64,000 bases of DNA from Herbidospora yilanensis (GTDB lineage: Bacteria; Actinomycetota; Actinomycetes; Streptosporangiales; Streptosporangiaceae), in contig NZ_BBXE01000020.1 in assembly GCF_001570565.1 (NCBI RefSeq), positions 124,001-188,000 of the forward strand, read 5' to 3'. Shown piece by piece: positions 1 through 8,112 of the stretch. The notes under the pieces were generated by a model. That model did not search any database. It worked only from the letters and a program-made list of their open reading frames with translations, and was not told the DNA's origin. The position numbers and the translations under genes were made by a program. Position 1 is the first letter of the stretch. Each line of letters starts with the position of its first letter.

Positions 1-1
1 C

Positions 2-640
2 ACCCCGGCACAGGTCTACAACGACCCGGCGACCGCGTTCACCGCGGCGTTCCTCAGCTCGCAGCAGCTCAACCTGCTGGCGGCCACGGTGCGTACGCCG
101 CAGAACCAGTTCATAATGCTGGACTTCGGCACACACCAGATCACGATGCCGTGGACCGATCCACGTGCTTACGCGGTGTCACAACACACCGGCAGCCAGA
201 TCATCGTGGGCATCCGCCCCGACGCGCTCGCGCCGATGCCCGAGGGCATGGACGGCCCGGTGTTCATGGGCCGGGTGCGCACGCTCGAATATCACGGCCA
301 CGAGTGGCTGGCCTACGTCGAGTGCGGCATCCCGGCAGTGGCCGTGCCCGAGCCGCCCGACCCGAGGTTCCGCGCCGCGAACGGCGGCGGCGCCAACGGC
401 TCGAAGACGCGGTCGATGATGCGGCGGTTGTTCAACTCCGACATCGACGCCGACGACACCCCGTCGGGGCCGCAGTCGGGGCCGAACGGGCTCGGGTCGC
501 ACCGCCGGGCCGACCTGATCGTCCGGCTGGGCGCCCGGCCGTCGTGGCGCGCGGGCGAGCACGCCCGGGTGGCCGTGGACGTGTCGCGGCTGATGTTGTT
601 CACCCACACCGGCGCCCGCATCGACCCGCCCCGCCGATAG
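2..640 (+). CDS. Sugar ABC transporter ATP-binding protein, C-terminal part (5' end outside window)
   Basis: The reading frame is open from base 2 and begins with a segment reading PAQVYNDPATAFTAAFLSS, the typical end of the nucleotide-binding domain of MalK/UgpC-type importers (compare 'GTPxEVYxxPxxxFVAxFIG'). The remaining ~190 residues correspond to the regulatory TOBE/OB-fold region (VGIRPDAL, then VRTLEYHGHEWLAYVE). Walker motifs must lie upstream, outside the window. A Gly/Asn/Asp-rich insert (about residues 120-155) is longer than in typical MalK. The natural role is to energise sugar uptake, but the substrate cannot be told. The next gene converges from the other strand only 8 bp away. 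Confidence 0.8.
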   Translation, partial: TPAQVYNDPATAFTAAFLSSQQLNLLAATVRTPQNQFIMLDFGTHQITMPWTDPRAYAVSQHTGSQIIVGIRPDALAPMPEGMDGPVFMGRVRTLEYHGHEWLAYVECGIPAVAVPEPPDPRFRAANGGGANGSKTRSMMRRLFNSDIDADDTPSGPQSGPNGLGSHRRADLIVRLGARPSWRAGEHARVAVDVSRLMLFTHTGARIDPPRR

Positions 641-648
641 GACCCCCG

Positions 649-1263
649 CTAACGGCTCGCGCCCGCGTGGGCGAGCACCGAGACCACGCCGACGAGCCGG
701 GTCACCTTGTCCTGTTCGGCCCGGTGGAAGGCCGGGCCCTGGCGGCGGGCCACGATCAGGCACAGGTCGCCGATCGGCACGCTCAGGAGGTTGAGCGCGC
801 CCTCGGAGAACGCCGTCGCGCGGGGCGCGGTGAACCGCTCGGCCTGGAGGCTCTCCGGGGCCTGCCAGCTTCCGTGCACGACCTCTCCCGACCCGGCGTC
901 GACGGCCACCGCCCATTCGGCGCTGACCAGGTCGGACACCGCGTCGACCAGGGTGAGCACGGCCCGCGCCGGTTCGGCGGCGACGTGGCCGAGCAGGTCG
1001 TAGTCGGGATTGGCGCCCGGCGCCTCCCGCGTGGGCCAGGCCGCCTCGACCTTGACCCCGGGCACGACGCCGATGCGGTCGCGCAGCTCGTCGGGGCTGA
1101 AGACGGCCGACCACGACACCGTGAAGTCGTCGATCGCCCGGCCCGCCTCGCGTTCGAGCACGGTCACCTGGAGGATGTCGGCCCCCATCACCCCGAAGGC
1201 CCTGGCCACCTGGCCGAGCACTCCCGGCCGATCGGGCAGCGACACCCGCAGACGCAGCAGCAT
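649..1263 (-). CDS. ACT-domain protein, probable amino-acid-binding regulator
   Basis: 204 residues. The N-terminus (LRVSLPDRPGVLGQVARAFG...ADILQVTVLERE) is a classical ACT domain of the kind that binds small ligands, mostly amino acids. A second, weaker ACT-like half may follow around residues 65-95, and the C-terminal part looks like a GAF-like sensor tail with no catalytic motif. I chose the ATG at 1263 because a GAGAGGAGG ribosome-binding site lies just upstream; an in-frame start 81 bp further out has none. Similar free-standing ACT proteins are common in actinomycetes and have no settled function. It is divergent from the histidine kinase gene. Confidence 0.72.
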   Translation of the reverse strand: MLLRLRVSLPDRPGVLGQVARAFGVMGADILQVTVLEREAGRAIDDFTVSWSAVFSPDELRDRIGVVPGVKVEAAWPTREAPGANPDYDLLGHVAAEPARAVLTLVDAVSDLVSAEWAVAVDAGSGEVVHGSWQAPESLQAERFTAPRATAFSEGALNLLSVPIGDLCLIVARRQGPAFHRAEQDKVTRLVGVVSVLAHAGASR

Positions 1264-1433
1264 GACCAGCCTCCTCTCTTCCCCCGCCGACCACCACACT
1301 GGCTTACGCACGTTTCGGTCATGTTCCGGAAGGATGTCCAGCATAAGGCGGCGTCCGATTCCCGCCCGGGGCTTGGCCGACCTTTGGTGTTGTCGGGGCG
1401 GCGCGATGAGATCACGGTGAGTAGCCTCAAGGG

Positions 1434-2795
1434 ATGTCCCTCCCCTGGCTGCGGACCCGCTCGATACGCGCGCGCCTCACCCTCCTCGCGGTGGCCATCG
1501 CGCTGCTGATCCTCATCCCGGTCGGCGTCGGCGGCAACCTGATCACCCGCAGGCTGGTGATCGACCACATCTTCGAGACGAGCCAGAACGTCGCCTCGCA
1601 ACTCGCGACCGAGATCCGCACGGGCACCGTGCCCTCCCCCATCCCGATCCGCGACGGGATCACCTACGTCCAGATCGTCGCCCCCGGCGGCCGGGTGATC
1701 GAGTCGAGCAACCCGGCCCGCGACCTGCCCCCGGTCACGGCCGTCTGGCCGGCCCCCGACAACCGGATCATCCGCTTCACCTCCTGCGTGCTGCCCGACA
1801 AGAACTGCGTCTACGGTGTCGGGATCAGAGCCACCGCCGACTCCAACAGCGAGGTCGTGTACGCCGCCCGCGAGGCCCCCAGCTTCCTCACCACCCGCAG
1901 CCTGGCCCTGGCGATCGCGGTGCAGGTGGCGCTGCTGACGGCGCTGATCGCCTGGCTGGCCTGGCGGATCACCGGCCGCGCCCTCCACCCGGTCGAGGAC
2001 ATCACCAACGAGCTGGCCGAGATCACCGTCCGCGACCTGACCCGGCGGGTGCCGGTCCCGCCCGGCGACGACGAGATCGCCCGGCTGGCGCGGACCGCCA
2101 ACGCCACCCTGGGCCGCATGCAGCGGGCGGTGGAGCAGCAGCGCCAGTTCGCCGCCGACGCCTCCCACGAGCTGCGCACCCCCATCGCCGGCATCCGGGC
2201 CCAGCTGGAGAGCGGCCGGCTCCACGCCGAGGACATGCCGGAGGCGATCGAGGCGGCGCTGCGCGACACCGACCGGCTGGAGGCGATCTGCACCGACCTG
2301 CTGTTCCTGGCCCGGGTGGGCTCGGCCGAGGCCAACGTCAAGGAGCGGGTCGACCTGGCCGGGCTGGTCGGCGCCCGGATCAAGCCCAGTTCCGAGCGAA
2401 TGCCGCGCAAACTGCGGCTGGAGCCCGGCGTGGTCGTCGAGGCGATCGAGCCGCAGCTCGCGCGGGCCTTCGGCGAACTGCTCGACAACGCCGACCGGCA
2501 CGCCGCCAGCGAGGTCACCGTCAGCCTGTCCACCGACGGCGACCAGGCCGTGCTGACGGTGCAGAACGACGGCGAGGGCATCGCCGAGGCCGACCGCGAG
2601 CGCATCTTCGAGCGGTTCACCCGGCTCGACACGGCCCGCAGCCGGATGCGCGGCGGCACCGGCCTCGGCCTGGCCATCGCCCGCGAGGTGGTGGAGGCCC
2701 ACCACGGCACGGTGAAGGTGGAGCCGGTGCCCAACGGCGTCAGCTTCGTGATGCGGCTGCCTCTCGCCGGTCCGCCACCGCCTGACGACCGATGA
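1434..2795 (+). CDS. Two-component sensor histidine kinase
   Basis: 453 residues. It has an N-terminal membrane helix (about 12-37), an extracellular sensor loop, a second helix (about 155-180), a HAMP linker, a HisKA domain with the phospho-acceptor H245 in DASHELRTP, and a HATPase domain with the N box (ELLDNADRHA) and G box (GTGLGLAIAREV). It would autophosphorylate at the membrane and pass phosphate to a response regulator. No response-regulator gene is adjacent, so it is an orphan here. Its 3' end runs 56 bp into the 3' end of the convergent NRPS-MFS gene, so the two transcripts overlap tail to tail. Confidence 0.92.
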   Translation: MSLPWLRTRSIRARLTLLAVAIALLILIPVGVGGNLITRRLVIDHIFETSQNVASQLATEIRTGTVPSPIPIRDGITYVQIVAPGGRVIESSNPARDLPPVTAVWPAPDNRIIRFTSCVLPDKNCVYGVGIRATADSNSEVVYAAREAPSFLTTRSLALAIAVQVALLTALIAWLAWRITGRALHPVEDITNELAEITVRDLTRRVPVPPGDDEIARLARTANATLGRMQRAVEQQRQFAADASHELRTPIAGIRAQLESGRLHAEDMPEAIEAALRDTDRLEAICTDLLFLARVGSAEANVKERVDLAGLVGARIKPSSERMPRKLRLEPGVVVEAIEPQLARAFGELLDNADRHAASEVTVSLSTDGDQAVLTVQNDGEGIAEADRERIFERFTRLDTARSRMRGGTGLGLAIAREVVEAHHGTVKVEPVPNGVSFVMRLPLAGPPPPDDR

Positions 2796-5700
2796 GGTCG
2801 TCCGGCGGGGCGTCGGGCACGTCGGCGTCGAACCGGGCCAGCCGCGGCACCCGGAGCGCCACGAGGGCGATCAGGGCGATGGCGGCGGCGAAGACGACGT
2901 ACAGGAGCCCGATGCCGGCGCCCTTCGGGCCGTCGACGAGGTTCTCCATGAGCTCCGAGCCGAACGGCGCGACCACGCCGAAGGCCAGCGGCAGGGTCGA
3001 CCAGGCGATCAGGGTGTTCAGCGCGATGACCCGGCCGTGGAACCGCTGCGGCACCTTGACCTGGACGATCGTGGCGTAGATGCCGTTGACGACGGTCAGC
3101 GCGAGCGACATGCCGAACGCGCCGGCCGCGATCACGACGAGGTTCTGCTGGAGCCCGGTGACGGCGCAGAAGACCGCGAGACCGAGGGTGGCCAGCAGCA
3201 TGCCGCGCATGCGGCGGCGGCGCGGGCCGCCCCACAACGCCACCGCGAGCCCGCCGAGCAGCACGCCGACGCCGCCGGCGACCGACACCCGGGCGACGTC
3301 GTCGAGGTCGTTGCCGCCGAAGGCCAGCACGAGCGGGCTGAGCAGCAGGAACAGCGGCGACAGGAAGACGTTCAGGCCGGCGAAGAACAGCAGCATGGCG
3401 CGGAAGCTCCGGTTGAACCAGGTGTAGCGGAAGCCGCCGACCATCTCGGCCCAGATGGTCTCGCGGCGGCGCAGCCCCATCGTGCGGGGGAACTTCACCA
3501 GCAGCACCGAGACGATCGCGAAGGTGTAGCTGGCCACGTCGATGACGAGGATGCCTTCGAGGCCGATGGTGGCCATCAGGCCGGCGGCGATCAGCGGCAC
3601 GATGAGCTGGGCCGAGCCGGTGACCATCTGGACGACGCCGTTGGCGTGCCCGAGCAGCCGTTTGGGCACGAGCTGCGGGATCGACGCGCCGTAGGCGAGC
3701 CGCTGGAAGGTCAGCGCGACCGACAGGACGGCCAGCAGCGGGTAGACGGCCCAGATGTGCAGGTTCCCGGTCCACAACAACAGGCCGAGCGCGAGCTGGG
3801 TCGACCAGGCGCCGACGTCTCCGGCGAGCATGACCTTGCGGCGGTCGTACCGGTCGACGATCACGCCCGCGAGCGGGGCGACCAGCATGCCGGGCAGCAG
3901 CCCGATGACGGAGAACAACGCGAAGCTGACCAGTGAGCCCGTGGTGACGTAGATCCACAGCGGCACGGCGAACTCGGTCAGGGCCGAGCCGATGATCGAG
4001 ACGAGCTGCCCGGCGGCGACCGCGCCGAACCGTTTCATGCTCGGCTTCGGGCCCTCGTCGACGACGGGTTCGTCGGAGGTCGCCTGGGTCCACCAGGTGC
4101 GTTCGGGGGTGCGGGGCACCTTCTCGCGGGTGGTGACGATCTCGGCGAGCTCCTCGGCGCGGTGCTTGAGGAAGAAGTGCCCCGCCTCGTCGAGCACGAC
4201 GCACGAGCTGGCCGGGGCCAGCCGGAGCCACTCGCGGAAACGTTCCTGGTAGAACTCCGTGGCCGGGTCGCGTTCGCCGACGACGGCGGTGATCGGCGCG
4301 TTGATCACCGGTCCGCCGGTCTCCGACCAGAGCCGGGTGAAGTAGGCCTCGGCCTCGCGGGTGCCCTCGCGGCGGTTCTTGATGATGGCCTTGAGCTGGT
4401 CGTCGTCGAGCTCCTCGACGTCGAGGCCGGCGGCGATGAGGCCGTTGGCCCACATCCGGTCCGACCGCAGCTTCTCGGCCGCGGTGCGGACCCTGCCGGC
4501 CAGGGAGCTCGGGCGGGAGAAGGGGAAGACGCCGCCGAGGTGCAGCACCTCGACCTCGCGTCCGGCGGCCTCCAGGCGGCGGGTGATCTCGACCGCGAGC
4601 ATGACGCCGAGGCCGCAGTGGCCGTAGAGGGCGATCGGCCCGGGGATCCGGTCGAGGATCTCCCGCGCGCACTCGTCGGCGACCTCGGGGATCGGCCGCG
4701 CCTCCTCGTCGAGGCCCCACTCCTGGCCGGGCACGGCCACGGAGTAGAGGGCGACGTGGTCGGGCAGGGCGTCGGCGAGGGGCTGGTAGATCGCGGCGCT
4801 GCCGCCGCCGTAGGGGACGCAGACGAGGTTCGTGGTGGTGCGCCGGGGCGGGGTGAGGCGGTGCAGGAGGCGGCGCGGGCCCTCGTCCCCGCGGGAGGCG
4901 AGGGCGCGGACGGTGCGGTGCTTGAAGATGTCCATGATCGTCACCGGGCGTTCGGTGACGCGGCGGAGCTTGGCCACGACCTGGGCGGCCAGCAGCGAAT
5001 GGCCGCCGAGGGCGAAGAAGTCGTCTTCGGCGCCGATCTGGTCGACGTTCAGGACGGCGGCCCAGACGTCGGCGATGGCCTGTTCGAGCGGGGTCGCCGG
5101 GGGGACGTAGGCCGATTCGGCCTGGCGGTCGGTGCCGGGGTCGGGCAGGGCGGCGCGGTCGACCTTGCCGTGCGACTTCAGCGGGAGGGCGTCGAGCCAG
5201 ACGTACCGCGACGGGATCATGTAGTCGGGCAGCAGGTCGGTCAGTTCGGCGCGCAGGTCGCGCGGCTCGCCGACCAGGTAGGCGACGAGGCGGTCGTCGC
5301 GCAGCTCGACCACGGCCTGGCCTACTCCCTCGCGGTCGGCCAGGACGACCTCGATCTCGGCGAGCTCGACCCGGTAGCCGCGGACCTTCACCTGGAGGTC
5401 GCGGCGGCCGAGGAACTGGAGTTCGCCGGAGGGCAGCCAGCGGCCGAGGTCGCCGGTGCGGTACATGCGGGCGCCCGGCTCGCCGAACGGGTCGGGCACG
5501 AACTTCTCGGCGGTCAGCGCGGGCCGGCCGAGGTAGCCGCGCGCCAGCCGGTCGCCGCCGAGGTGGACCTCGCCCGGCACGCCGACCGGGCAGGGGTTCC
5601 CCGCGGGGTCGAGGACGTAGACGCGGGCGCCGGGCAGCGGGCGGCCGATCGGCAGCAGGCCCTTCTCGCCCTCCTCGACGTCGTGGGTGGTGACGCCGAC

Positions 5701-7905
5701 GGTGGCCTCGGTGGGGCCGTAGTGGTTGACCACCCGCAGGCCCGGCCGCCGCAGCCCGGCCGCCCACTCCGCCGGAGAGGCCTCGCCGCCGAGAAGCAGC
5801 AGTTCCTTCGGCAGGACGTCGGCCTCGGGCAGCAGCGACGCCAGGTGCGACGGGGTGATCTTCAGGTGGTCGGTGTCCCGGAGGGTCACCGCGAGCTCCT
5901 CGGCCGGGAGGCGCGGATTGAGCAGCGTCAGCGTGCCGCCCGTCATCAGCGACAGGTAGAAGACGGTGATGCCGAAGTCGAAGCTCAGCGACTGGAGGAG
6001 GGCGTAGGAGCCCTCGGGCCGGGGGTTCAGGCGCTCGCGGACGCCCGACAGGTAGGTGAGGATCTGCCGGTGCTGGACGGCCACGCCCTTGGGCCGGCCG
6101 GTGGTGCCGGAGGTGTAGATGACGTAGGCGAGGTCGGTGTCGGAGATGTCCGGCAGCGGAGAGACGCCGCTCTCGTCGGGGGTCACCGTGTGCGTGACGC
6201 CGGGCAGGCCGCGCCGGGTGACGGCGATCTCGATGCCCGCGTCGTCCACGAGATAGGCCAGGCGGTCGTCGGGTTGCGCCGGGTCAAGCGGCACATAGGC
6301 GGCGCCCGCCTTCAGCACGCCGAGGATGGCGACCGCGATCTCGGCCGACTGCTCCAGGCAGACGGCGATCCGGGAGTCACGCCCGGCGCCGAGGTCGCGT
6401 AATCGGGCGGCCAGCGCGTCGGAACGGTCCGCCAGGTCGCCGTAGGTCAGGTCGACGCCGTCGCAGCGCACGGCCACGCGGCCGGCCGGGCCGCGCACCA
6501 CCTCGTGGAGGAGCGTTCCGGCCGGCTCGGCCGGGCCGCCGCCGGAGAAGGCGAGCACGTCCCCGGCGGGGAGGACGTAGGACGAGATCGGCCGGCCGGG
6601 GTCGGCGACGACCTGGCCCAGCAGGTCGGCGAACTGCCCGGCGAAGCGCTCGACCGTCGCCCGGTCGAACAGGTCGGTGTTGTACGCGAACTGGGCCCAG
6701 TAGCCGCCGGGGCGCTCGTAGAGGTAGAGCGACAGGTCGAAGCGGCTCACCCCGGCCTCGGCCCGGAACGGGGTGAGGGTCAGGCCGTGGCCGTCGAGGC
6801 CCTGGCGCCAGTTCTGCAGCGCCATCGTCACCTGGGCGATCGGCGAGCGGGAGACGTCGCGCTCGACCTCCAGCTCCTGGACCAGCCGGTCGAACGGGAG
6901 CTCCTGGTGGGCGTAGGCGTCGAGGGCGCGGTCGCGGACCCGGGCGACGAGCTCGGTGAAGGTCGGGTCGCCGGTCAGGTCGGCGCGCATGGCCAGGGTG
7001 TTGACGAACATCCCGGCGACGTCGTCGAGTTCGGGCACGCTCCGGCCCGCGCTCGGGGAGGCGACGGCGAAGTCGTCCTGGCCCGAGTAGCGGCCCAGCA
7101 GCACCTGGAAGGTCGCCAGCAGGACCATGTACGGCGTCACGGCGCCGTCGCGGGCGATGGCGACGTCCACCGGGATCTCGTGCACCGCCCCCGCGTGGCC
7201 CATCTCGGGCGGGCGCGGCCGGTCCGTGGGCAGGTCGAGCACCGGGACGCCGCTCAGCCGCTCGCGCCAGTGGGCGATGTCGCGGGTGTGGTCGCGGTCG
7301 CGCTGCCAGACGGCGTAGTCGGCGTAGGCCACCTTCGGGGGCGGCTTGGGCGTCTCGCCCCGGGCCAGCGCGAGCAGCTCCGACAACACGATGTCGTGTG
7401 ACCAGCCGTCGGTGACCAGGTGGTGGGCCGACAGCAGCAGGACCCGGTCGTCCGGCGCGAGCCGGACCACCAGGGCGCGCAGCAGCGGGCCGTGCTCCAG
7501 GTCGAACGGGCGCCGCAGCGCGGTCTCGACGATCTCCCTGGCCTGCTCCTCGGTCGCCGCCTCGGCCAGCCGGAACTCGGCCCCCGCCTCGGGCCGCAGG
7601 GTGACCACCGGGACGCCCTCGTCGTCGGCGGCGAAGCGGGTGCGGAACACCTCGTGCCGGGCCGCGACCTGGTGGAAGGCCGCTTCGAGCACGGCGTCGT
7701 CGAGGTCGCCCTGGAGGCGGACGGTCAGCGGGACGGTGTACGTCGTGGTGCCCGGCCGGTACTGCTCCAGGAACCACAGTCGCTCCTGGGCCGGGGAGAG
7801 CACGAGGGGCGCGGCCGGGTCGCGCGGGGGTATCGCCCGGGTCTCCTCCCGGCGTCGTAACCGCTGGGCGAGGAGGGCCTTCTTGTCGGCCGACAGTGTG
7901 CTCAC
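2740..7905 (-). CDS. Nonribosomal peptide synthetase (C-A-T-TE) fused to an MFS exporter
   Basis: About 1721 residues in one frame. Order: condensation domain with HHLVTDGWS near 161; adenylation domain (YTSGTTGRPKG, YRTGDLGRW); carrier domain with FFALGGHSLL (Ser near 968); RifR/GrsT-like thioesterase starting at VCVPYGGGS, with GHCGLG near 1097 so that Cys sits at the nucleophile position; then a 12-helix EntS-like major facilitator domain (about 1295-1700, DRYDRRKVM loop). Hand alignment with GrsA gives the pocket D-F-T-K-L-G-H-V-G-K, close to the Asp code, so Asp is my prediction. The GTG at 7905 has a GGAAGAG ribosome-binding site; a TTG 30 bp upstream has none. It probably adds and releases the last residue, and the fused transporter may export the product. 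It is divergent from the two-module NRPS. Confidence 0.93.
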   Translation of the reverse strand: MSTLSADKKALLAQRLRRREETRAIPPRDPAAPLVLSPAQERLWFLEQYRPGTTTYTVPLTVRLQGDLDDAVLEAAFHQVAARHEVFRTRFAADDEGVPVVTLRPEAGAEFRLAEAATEEQAREIVETALRRPFDLEHGPLLRALVVRLAPDDRVLLLSAHHLVTDGWSHDIVLSELLALARGETPKPPPKVAYADYAVWQRDRDHTRDIAHWRERLSGVPVLDLPTDRPRPPEMGHAGAVHEIPVDVAIARDGAVTPYMVLLATFQVLLGRYSGQDDFAVASPSAGRSVPELDDVAGMFVNTLAMRADLTGDPTFTELVARVRDRALDAYAHQELPFDRLVQELEVERDVSRSPIAQVTMALQNWRQGLDGHGLTLTPFRAEAGVSRFDLSLYLYERPGGYWAQFAYNTDLFDRATVERFAGQFADLLGQVVADPGRPISSYVLPAGDVLAFSGGGPAEPAGTLLHEVVRGPAGRVAVRCDGVDLTYGDLADRSDALAARLRDLGAGRDSRIAVCLEQSAEIAVAILGVLKAGAAYVPLDPAQPDDRLAYLVDDAGIEIAVTRRGLPGVTHTVTPDESGVSPLPDISDTDLAYVIYTSGTTGRPKGVAVQHRQILTYLSGVRERLNPRPEGSYALLQSLSFDFGITVFYLSLMTGGTLTLLNPRLPAEELAVTLRDTDHLKITPSHLASLLPEADVLPKELLLLGGEASPAEWAAGLRRPGLRVVNHYGPTEATVGVTTHDVEEGEKGLLPIGRPLPGARVYVLDPAGNPCPVGVPGEVHLGGDRLARGYLGRPALTAEKFVPDPFGEPGARMYRTGDLGRWLPSGELQFLGRRDLQVKVRGYRVELAEIEVVLADREGVGQAVVELRDDRLVAYLVGEPRDLRAELTDLLPDYMIPSRYVWLDALPLKSHGKVDRAALPDPGTDRQAESAYVPPATPLEQAIADVWAAVLNVDQIGAEDDFFALGGHSLLAAQVVAKLRRVTERPVTIMDIFKHRTVRALASRGDEGPRRLLHRLTPPRRTTTNLVCVPYGGGSAAIYQPLADALPDHVALYSVAVPGQEWGLDEEARPIPEVADECAREILDRIPGPIALYGHCGLGVMLAVEITRRLEAAGREVEVLHLGGVFPFSRPSSLAGRVRTAAEKLRSDRMWANGLIAAGLDVEELDDDQLKAIIKNRREGTREAEAYFTRLWSETGGPVINAPITAVVGERDPATEFYQERFREWLRLAPASSCVVLDEAGHFFLKHRAEELAEIVTTREKVPRTPERTWWTQATSDEPVVDEGPKPSMKRFGAVAAGQLVSIIGSALTEFAVPLWIYVTTGSLVSFALFSVIGLLPGMLVAPLAGVIVDRYDRRKVMLAGDVGAWSTQLALGLLLWTGNLHIWAVYPLLAVLSVALTFQRLAYGASIPQLVPKRLLGHANGVVQMVTGSAQLIVPLIAAGLMATIGLEGILVIDVASYTFAIVSVLLVKFPRTMGLRRRETIWAEMVGGFRYTWFNRSFRAMLLFFAGLNVFLSPLFLLLSPLVLAFGGNDLDDVARVSVAGGVGVLLGGLAVALWGGPRRRRMRGMLLATLGLAVFCAVTGLQQNLVVIAAGAFGMSLALTVVNGIYATIVQVKVPQRFHGRVIALNTLIAWSTLPLAFGVVAPFGSELMENLVDGPKGAGIGLLYVVFAAAIALIALVALRVPRLARFDADVPDAPPDDLIGRQAVADRREAAASRS

Positions 7906-7943
7906 GGAACGTCTCTTCCGACGACGGTTTGTCAATTTCCCTT

Positions 7944-7964
7944 ACTGTAAATAGTCTTTACAGT
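7944..7964. promoter_or_regulatory. 21-bp palindrome, probable operator of the NRPS-MFS gene
   Basis: A perfect inverted repeat, ACTGTAAA - 5 nt - TTTACAGT, lies 38 bp upstream of the GTG start of the minus-strand NRPS-MFS gene. The flank TTAAGCGGAGATCGCC is shared, in inverted orientation, with the second palindrome at 8071-8091. Its AT content stands out against the GC-rich surroundings. The bound regulator is unknown. Confidence 0.6.
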
Positions 7965-8070
7965 TAAGCGGAGATCGCCAGTCTCGCACGGCCGCCACGT
8001 GCACACAATGACCGGGAGGAGGGCTTGTCGGCCCCTCCGTCCGCATGGTTCACTGACGGCGATCTCGCTA

Positions 8071-8091
8071 ACTGTAAGCAAACTTTCCAGT
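8071..8091. promoter_or_regulatory. Second copy of the 21-bp palindrome, probable operator of the two-module NRPS gene
   Basis: ACTGTAAG - 5 nt - TTTCCAGT: the same spacing as the 7944-7964 site and the outer ACTG/CAGT kept, but imperfect inside. The neighbouring GATCTCGCTA matches the flank of the first site in mirror image. It would control the rightward NRPS transcript. Confidence 0.5.
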
Positions 8092-8112
8092 TTTAGTTTG
8101 GCGGTTTCCCCC

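Noticed and set aside
2740-7905. NRPS-MFS fusion as assembly or frameshift artefact
   Set aside because: The same architecture occurs in a second, diverged gene at 46424-51754, and no internal start with a ribosome-binding site was noticed before the MFS part.
7999-8112. Longer N-terminus for the two-module NRPS from GTG 7999 or ATG 8008
   Set aside because: It would place the palindromic operator inside the gene, has no ribosome-binding site and adds a sequence unlike C-domain N-termini. The choice remains uncertain.
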